The position numbers were made by a program, and so were the translations under genes. Shown in pieces: positions 18,801 to 27,800 of a stretch of 60,514 nt of DNA; position 1 is the first letter of the stretch; every line of letters begins with the position of its first letter. Below the pieces are notes generated by a model. The model was not told the DNA's origin, did not search any database, and saw only the letters and a program-made list of their open reading frames with translations. Source of the DNA: Bacteroidales bacterium (lineage in GTDB: Bacteria; Bacteroidota; Bacteroidia; Bacteroidales; WCHB1-69); NCBI GenBank assembly GCA_031286285.1, contig JAITUN010000248.1, forward strand, positions 1 through 60,514. Reading direction: 5' to 3'.

Positions 18801-21800
18801 GGTTTTCGCCTTCGATTTCAAATCCGTTTTCATACCAAATATAGTAATCCACATTTTCAGGTTTATTTACATGTGCTTTTAATTCTACTTGACCACCATC
18901 GCAAATCTTACCAGTCTGCGGCCACATTGTAAGGGCAACCATTACAACATCTGCTTCCAATACGTTTACGTAAAATTCGTATGAAGATTCGCAGCCATGT
19001 TCATTAAATGCATAGAACTTGAATTTGTACGGATACGGTCTTGCTTCTAAGCCCGGTACTTCTAATGTAGTACCATGGCCAATTATACCTTCTATTGCAG
19101 CAGGATCAAGAGTAACCACTAATTCGTTGTATTTAGCCTCAAATTCAGAATGATAAACGTCAGTATAAATAGTTTGAATTTTTTCCCTCAAGGAGTTAAT
19201 AAATTCATCTCGATAAACGCGAACATAATCACGTTTGTAACCTAACATATAGCCGGCATTATAAGCAACTTCTTGTAGCTCCCACTCACCATCACATGCC
19301 TGAGTATAGGTAATAGGAATAGGGGGAACGGTAATGCTTAAAGTATTGATATCATAATCAGCACAAGTTACTGCGTCAACAACAAAATCAGGATAGCTAT
19401 TGAGAAATCCCTCTGCGCGTGAATTACCATAATTTTCACCTATATCATATACAAGAAGCGGTAGGTGTCCTGCATCTTCTATTGCAGCGGCTTTTGCAAG
19501 AACTTCAATATAAATACGAAGATCTTCTGCACAACTTACAGCCCGAGCTAATGCAGCTAACGTAGCATCTGCATTAGCACGTCCATCACCACCATCGTTG
19601 CCTTGGGTCATACCTGCTTTATACATATCCCTCGCAGAGGTAGCAGTGTAAGTATTACATGCCGGAGGAGTAGTAAATAGATCTTCACTATAATCATAAG
19701 TTTGCTCACCCGGGATAATTTCTGGCAATGCATAAGCAATATTAAATGAAGAATTCACTGACATTAAGGCTACATTAAAGCCCTGATTAAATCCTAAAGG
19801 ATATTCTCCCATATCAGTCGGAGTATTTTGATAACCAAATAGAGTCCATACATATTTCAAGCCGGGGAGGTTGCTATATCCATACAGGGTAAAGGGTTCG
19901 TTTTCGCAAACGGTAGCCGGACCTTCAACATATACTTCCGGTTGAGGGGTAACGGTGATAACTACTTCTTCAGATTCATCGGAAGTACAACCCGGGTCAA
20001 GGGTTACTACTGCTTTATAGGTATATTCAGTAACAAGCGGGTCGTATGTATGTGGGAATACCACAATTTTATGGGTAACAGCGCCCGGTATTATAATACC
20101 GTTTTCATACCATGTATAAACTGCACCCGGATAATAAGGAGTAGCCTCTAATACTACAGAACCGCCTTCGCAAATATCAGCATCATCAGTTATTACAGTA
20201 ATTTGAGGTGCAACTACTACGGTTACTGTTACTGCATTGGATGTTGCTACACATTCAGATTCGATTTGTTGAGCAGTGAATGTATAAACAGTAGTTACAA
20301 TTGGATTTACATATAAAACAGGTCCGGTAGCTCCTTTAATAGAATCTCCGTTGGCATACCATTGGTAGATCATATTGTCGTCGCCGGAAACATTTGCGGT
20401 TAACATTACGGTTTCACCTTCACAAACTTTGGTCTTGTCGGCGGTAATTCCTATTACAGCAAATTCACCTACATATACAGAATGAACTGCAGATTGTACC
20501 ATACATAATGATACCGGATCAATAATTTGAACATAGAAATTATATGGATATGGGCTGGGATCAAGTTCTGAGATATCTAAAGCCTGATCTTCGCCAACAG
20601 TGGTGGGGTTGTCATTCATGTACCATGCAAAAGTAACTTCAGCATCTACAGGATCTGTTACAGCGTATAGGGTAGCATTTACTGCCTCACCGCATATCAC
20701 TTCAGGTCCTGCAATCACTACACCCGGAGCATCCTTAACTGTAATTTCACCTACTTTTACCAAACCTGAAGTACATGGCGCATCTTGTGCTTTAGCAGAA
20801 ACCTCTACTATAAATACACCGTGGTGATCAAATATTGGAGTGAAGTATGGTAAGATTGCATCGGGAACTTGCTCGCCGTTAATAAACCATGCGTATGTAA
20901 CTGATTCGTCTGTGGGCGTTACTGTTACTTCAAAGGTTACTTGTTCGCCTCTGCAAATAGTTTCTATTTTCGGATTTCCGGAAACTATTTCAGGAGTTGG
21001 GATTACTGTTACGGTTGCTTCGTTGGAAGTAGCCACACATAATGAACCGATTTGGGTAGCAGTGAATGTGTAAACGGTAGTTACTAATGGATTTACATAT
21101 AATACAGGTCCGTTAGCGCCCGAGATATCTATATCGTCTGCTTTCCATTGATAAATCATATTGTCGTCACCGGAAACGTTTGCGGTTAACATTACGGTTT
21201 CACCTGCGCAAATTTCAGTTTTATCAGCAGTAATTCCAATTACAGGAAATTCATTTACATAAACATAATGTTCTGCTGAAATAGTTACACAACCGGATGT
21301 TGGGTCGGTTACTTTTACAACATATACATAAGGATAAGGACTTGCAATATTGCTTACCTGAATATTATTTGTTGAACCCATTAATGCACCATGTTCATAC
21401 CATAAGTATTCATATTGGTTGAATAGGTCTAACGGATCGGTTACAGCATATAAATGGGTTGGAGTTTCTGCATTGCAAACTATAGAAGGTCCTTCGATAT
21501 GAACCTGAGGAGCTGCTTTTACATAAACTGTTGCAATATAAGTGAGCGTTGATGTACAACCGGCTACGTCTGAAATAGCCTTAACTTGTACATCAAATGT
21601 GCCTTCATTTTCGAAGAGATAGTTAAGGATGTAACTTGCATTTTCTGCTACAATCTGACCATTGATATACCATGTATAGGTTACATTGGTAACATTCGTA
21701 ACTGAAGCAAATACCATTTGTTGAGTTCCTTGACAGATTGTAAATTGTTCATACTTTTCTGTTACAATCGGTAGCGGAATAACGGTAATGGTTAAAGGAT

Positions 21801-24800
21801 TGGAAGTAGCAATACAAGTGGTTCCATTTTGTTGAGCCTCGAATCTGTAGATTGTTGTTTCTGTTGGATATACTTGACAAATTGGGGCAGTACCTACGAT
21901 ATTACCGGCATCATCCAACCATCTGTAAGTCATGTTGGGAGCTTCTGTAATTTGAGCGGTTAAAATAACGGTTTCGCCCGGGCAAGTTTCGGTTACGTCA
22001 GCAGAAATACCTACTTGAGGCGCTTCGTTTACGTAAACATAATGCTCTGCAGAAATGGATACACATCCTGTTGATGGGTCAGTTACTTTTACAACATATA
22101 CATAAGGATATGGACTTGCAACATTGCTTACAGGAATATTATTCGTTGAACCCATTAATGCACCGTGTTCATACCATAGGTATTCATATTGGTTAAATTC
22201 ATCCAACGGATCGGTTACGGCATATAGATTGGCGGGGTTTTCAGTATTGCAAACTATGGCAGGTCCTTCAATATGAACTTGAGGAACAGGGAGTACATAT
22301 ACGGTTGCAATATAAGTGAGCGCTGATGTACAACCGGCTACGTTTGAAATAACCTTAACCTGTACATCAAATGTGCCTGCATCTTCATAGAGATAGTTGA
22401 ATATGTAACTTGCATTCTCTGCTACGATCTGACCATTGATATACCAAGTGTAGGTTACATCGGTAAGATTAGTAACTGAAGCGAATACACTTTGTTGCGC
22501 GCCTTGGCAGATTGTGTATTGTTCATACTTTTCTGTTACAATCGGTAGCGGAATAACGGTAATGGTTAAAGGATTGGAGGTAGCAGTACAGGTAGTTCCA
22601 TTTTGTTGAGCCTCGAATCTGTAGATTGTTGTTTCTGTTGGATATACTTGACAAATTGGAGCATTTCCTACCACATTATCATTATCATCCAACCATCTGT
22701 AAGTCATATTGGAGGTTTCTGTAATATTGGCGGTTAAAATAACGGTTTCGCCGGGGCAAGTTTCGGTTTTATCAGCAGTGATTCCAACAACTGAAAACTC
22801 TTCTACATAAACTGTAAATGCGGCAGATTGAACCACGCATCCGGTTTGGAGTTCAGAAACTACAACTACATAGATATAGGGTTCCGGACTGGGAGTTGTG
22901 CTAATATCTTGTGTAGCCTTATCTCCGCCGATAATCTCTTCTCCATTCAAATACCATTGGTAGGTAAGTGTTGCTTCATAACCCACGGGGTTAACTATTG
23001 CATACAATACTGCGGGAACTTCGGAGTTGCAAACCAAGGTTGGTCCTGCAATCTCAACGCCGTAAAGACCACCCACTGCTACTTGAACCTGAGTAGTTAC
23101 TAATTCGCAATTATTGCCGGGATATGCTAAACGAGCATATACATAGTGAACACCTTCTGTATCAAATGGAATATTGAGATAGTTCAAGTTTTCTCCGGGT
23201 ACTTCAATGCCGTCCACCCACCAGGTAATGGTTGGTTCTCCGTATTCTAGAATATTCTCGTCTTCACCTAAAGAGAAGAAAACGAGCGTATTTAGACAAG
23301 TAACTGTGGTTGAAGCATCAATTTCAACCGGTTTTAATGTGCCTTGTACTGTAATGGTAAATGGGGTCATTTCGGAATGGCAGGCAGCGTTCAACATCTC
23401 TACTTGTACGTAGTATGTGGAAACTCCACCTGTACCCGTCATATCTTTGTATTCAAATAATCTGTGATTTTCGTAAGTAGTATCAATCGGGTCTCCATTA
23501 ATATCATCAAACCATAGATAGCGATAGATGATGCCGCCGTCGAAAACAATGGCATTTGCTTCCACTTCTACTGCGCCATTTTCGCAAATCTTATAGTTGT
23601 CAATTACAACCACCGGTTTTGGAACTACTTGGAAGTACAATATTGGAGAGTACACCACTTCGCAGCCGCAAAGCGATACTTCTAACTGATATTCAATCAC
23701 AGCAATAGAGTCTCCAATAACTTCTTCGTACATAAGTTCATTTTCGTCAACAAGATAGTTGCCATCTTTTTTCCATTTGAGGAGATATTCGGTGGCTTCT
23801 GTTTCCACGATAGCCACTAAGTGCAAGGTTTCGCCAACGCAGCCTGAGTTAGGTCCTGAAATTGTAACCGTTGCGGGTGGGCATCCCACTTTAAAGTGGT
23901 GATATACCAATTGTGCATCGCAACCGGGGCAATCTTGGATAGCCTTAACAGCCACAAAGTAATCGCCGATATTTCCAAGAACGGCTTGGTCGGTTAGCAC
24001 ATATACATTTCCGGTAACGCCGGTTACTTCAGTTCCGTTCAAGAACCATTGATAAGTAGCGTTTCCGTGTCCGCCGGCGATATTAGCGGTAAACTCGGCA
24101 GATGGTGTGTCTTTGGGCAGGAATGTTGGTCCGCTAACCATAAGTACCGGATCTTTCAGTACGGTAACTTGATAACATTCTGAGAATGTATGGCATTGAT
24201 CCGGTTCTAACGGATCGGGAACACCTTGCCATATTTCTAATTGATAGCAATAGGATTTAGGTCCTAATTCATTTTCGTGTAATGCAGGGTTCGTGGTGAA
24301 CTCTACCATATTGATGCCGGGAGGCAACAGGTATTCTTGATAAATATCATTCAAAGCCAATCCGTTTTCTAACCATCTGTAATACACAGGGGCAGCGCCG
24401 GTTCCCAAGGCAATATTTGAAAGTTCAAATTGAGTTTTTACACTTCCGCCTTCACATACAATATCTTCTTTGTTGCCGATAATCTCGATATTAATACCGG
24501 CATCAATGCCAATTGTTGGTGTATGTTCAATATGAGGACAGTTTAGTCCATTAGTATTTACATAGATCTCAAAATAGATCTGTACTACATCGTCGTCCAT
24601 ATCAATTTTGTAGGTTCCGGTTAAGGAAGTATATGGGATAGGATTACCGGTATCCCAGTTAGGAGTAGCAATTGTACCTGTATTTTTATATATATACCAT
24701 ATATAATTTTGGTTTCCATTTGCGCCCGCAATATTAGCGGTTAGGTTAATGGTATTGTGGTTACATATTTTTGTGGGGATTGGACCGAAAGTAATGTTGG

Positions 24801-27800
24801 TTACGGGGTCATTTGCGGGTTCAACTTCAAAATCTTTGTGAGCAGAACAGCCACCCTCAGAGGTAGGAGTAGTTGCAACAAAACGATAAGTTGCTGTAGT
24901 AGTACGTCCGGTAATTCCGCAAGTTAAACTGGTAGAAAGAGCGGGTCCTCCAACAATTCCTCCTACAACTTCATACCATGCATACGTGCAGCCTGCCGGT
25001 GATGTTACCGTAGTAGAAAGGGTTGCGGTTTCTCCAGGACAAGGAAGTGCGTCAATCTCTATCTCTTCAATGTCCGGTAAGCCGTAGATATGTATTGTCG
25101 TTTCTACTGTATTGGAGCAATAGTCATCTTCAAATGTGCAAGTAATGGTATATTCTTGGGTAATAGCGCCTGCCAGATTAATCTCTCCGTTATCTTCGTC
25201 AATATCTAATGCGGGGTCTGAAGTGTAATTAAGATTTTTCAAGGTTCCTTCTCCGGTTAGTTTTGTAAAAGTGGGCAAAAGAGTACCTTCAGCGCAAAGC
25301 GCACCACCTGAATAGGATAATGTTGCGGTGGGAAGCGCTCTAACTGTAAGTGGTTGAGTAGCTGAATTTTCACAGCCATTTTCATCGGTAAAAGTATAAG
25401 TAATTGTATAGGGAGCTCCTACGCTTACGCCGGCAACATCCGGATAGAATACGCCGTCAGTTACGCCTGTGCCGCTATATACGCCGGTACCTGTTGATGT
25501 TGAAGAGCCGCCGGTTAAAGTTAACGGGTCTGCATCAATACAAATATCGGTAATACCAAGGGTAAAGGTAACTACCGGTAAAGCATTAACTTTTACGCCC
25601 CCTTTTACTTCTATAGATTTACAACCATTACCATCTTCTCCGATAACTGATACATAACCATCTTGAGGGATTGAAGTATCAACGGTAAAAGAAGCGATGG
25701 TAGCAGAATAAGTTCCGCTTACTGTAGATCCGGTCCAATCCCATGACATACCGGTAGAGCCGGTATTTGCTTGCACGATTAGTGTTTCATTTAAACAAAC
25801 GGTATCCACACCGGATAAGGTTATTATCGGTAGCGCCCAAGTGGTTAAAGTAATTTCGTCTTGCGTATAGCACTCTTCATAATCGGTATTATATAATCTC
25901 CATGCAACTTCCACCGAGTATCCTTCGGGTACAGTAATTGTTGCCTCTGGGTCGGTTGGACCTTCAATATCGAATCCGGTAACGGGCATATCTGCATCAT
26001 CCGTAAGCACCACCCATTCTCCTCTTTCGCCTGTTATCGGAGCATTGGCTTCCATTTGGAAAGTAAATTCACCATCAACGGCACATTCGCTTGGATTAGT
26101 TGGCTCAGTAATTGCTGCTTGCGTAGGTAACGGGTAAACGGTAACGGGTACATCAATTTCAACATAACAGTAAATTTCTTCCGGTTCGTCAATATTATCT
26201 CTAACCGTTAGTATAACAGTTCCGGTACCCACATGAGCTGTAGCTGTATTAACTGTAAAAACATTATCTACGCCTGTACCGTCAATATCTCCAGTGGTTT
26301 CCCAAAGATAAGAATAGTCTCCGGAACTGGAACCGCCGGTAACGGTTGCTGTAATTATCAATGTACCGTCTTCGCAGCCCTTATATTCAGTTTCGTCAAA
26401 TTCAACTTCGGGTATTTCGTAAACGGTGATAGAACCTTCGGCAAGCCTTTCGCATCCGTTACCATCAGTAACCGTAACAGAAAAAGAACCTCCTGTTACC
26501 GGATCGTCTGTATCTATTTCATAAGCGGACTCATCTGTGATAGATCCATCGCTAGTACCATCTACACCTGTAGACACCCATACATAGGTATAATCAGGTG
26601 CCGGGGCTTGATTATTATAGGATACCTTTGCAATTATTTCAGCATCCTCAAATTGACAAGCCACGAGATCAACCGGTTCAACTGTTAAGGTTGGGTTTTC
26701 GAACACCACAATCATTACGGTATCTCTTGCGGGGTCGCAAGGTTCTTTCGAGATTGTCCATACCACAAAAGCTGTATCTCCGGGGGCTACGGTTACGGTT
26801 GTAACATTGCCAACAGTAGTTGTAAGTGATCCTTTATCCACCGACCAAAGACCTGTTTCTCCTTCACCTGTATTTGGCGCATTTCCTGTTAAGGTAAAAG
26901 TATTACCTGCTGTAGGCAGAGCGTCACATTGTTTTAATGTGTCTGGTCCTGCTATCACAGCAACAGGTTTTTTTAGTACAGTAATTGTGATTTCATCTTC
27001 TCCTTCGCAAGTAAAGTCGTCGCCATATACATTAGCAGGAACGGCGTTCACTTTTGTTACAACTTTGAAAGTGTTGGCGCCATAATCTGCAGTACCCGCA
27101 GTTACTAATGCTTCAATATCAACAATAAACTCAACAGGTATTATTGCTTTGGTTGCGTCTAGATCTTGTATATTTTCATCAACTGGGTCCCCATTCACAT
27201 ACAATGTAGTTACTAATTCATAATCTCCATCGTATGTAAAATCAGGAGTTGCTGATATCGTTACAAACCCATCTTCACAAACCCTTTCTATATCTGCTTC
27301 AAGGTCTTCTACTGTTGGAGGGGCAAGCACTTCAAAAGATATGTATGTATTAGCATCACAACTATTTAGTACAGAAGGTTTTCCATTTAGATCTATTACT
27401 GAGATAGCAAAAGTAAAAGTATTTGTACCTAATGTTAAATTGGTAAATTCTTGCTCTTTCCATACAAGAGGAGCAGTATGATCATAATTGGATGCATAAT
27501 TACCGGGATAAGTATTTGTACCATCACTCCAGGTATAGTTAATTGTAATTCCGTCGGCTTCAGGAATATCCCAACTGGCAGCTCCGGAGAGTGTTACCGA
27601 CCCACCTGTACACACTAAATCTGTTAGAGTAGTAGGGTCTATTGATACTTCCGGAAAACTTAACACATGAAGTTCAATCGGAGGTATGGTACCATCCGAT
27701 CCAAGAGAGGATAAGAGAACTCCATCTTCCTTAATCGTACCATAAATGAGCATTGAACCTGTAATCGGTAAATTAACAGAAAAGAAGTTGGCAATAAAAC

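Noticed and set aside
11508-27085. Many open frames of 60-150 codons within the giant gene, mostly on the plus strand
   Set aside because: They lie wholly inside the 6080-codon frame, lack domains, and recur with the 780-bp repeat (for example 15403 and 16183), so they are shadows of the repeat.
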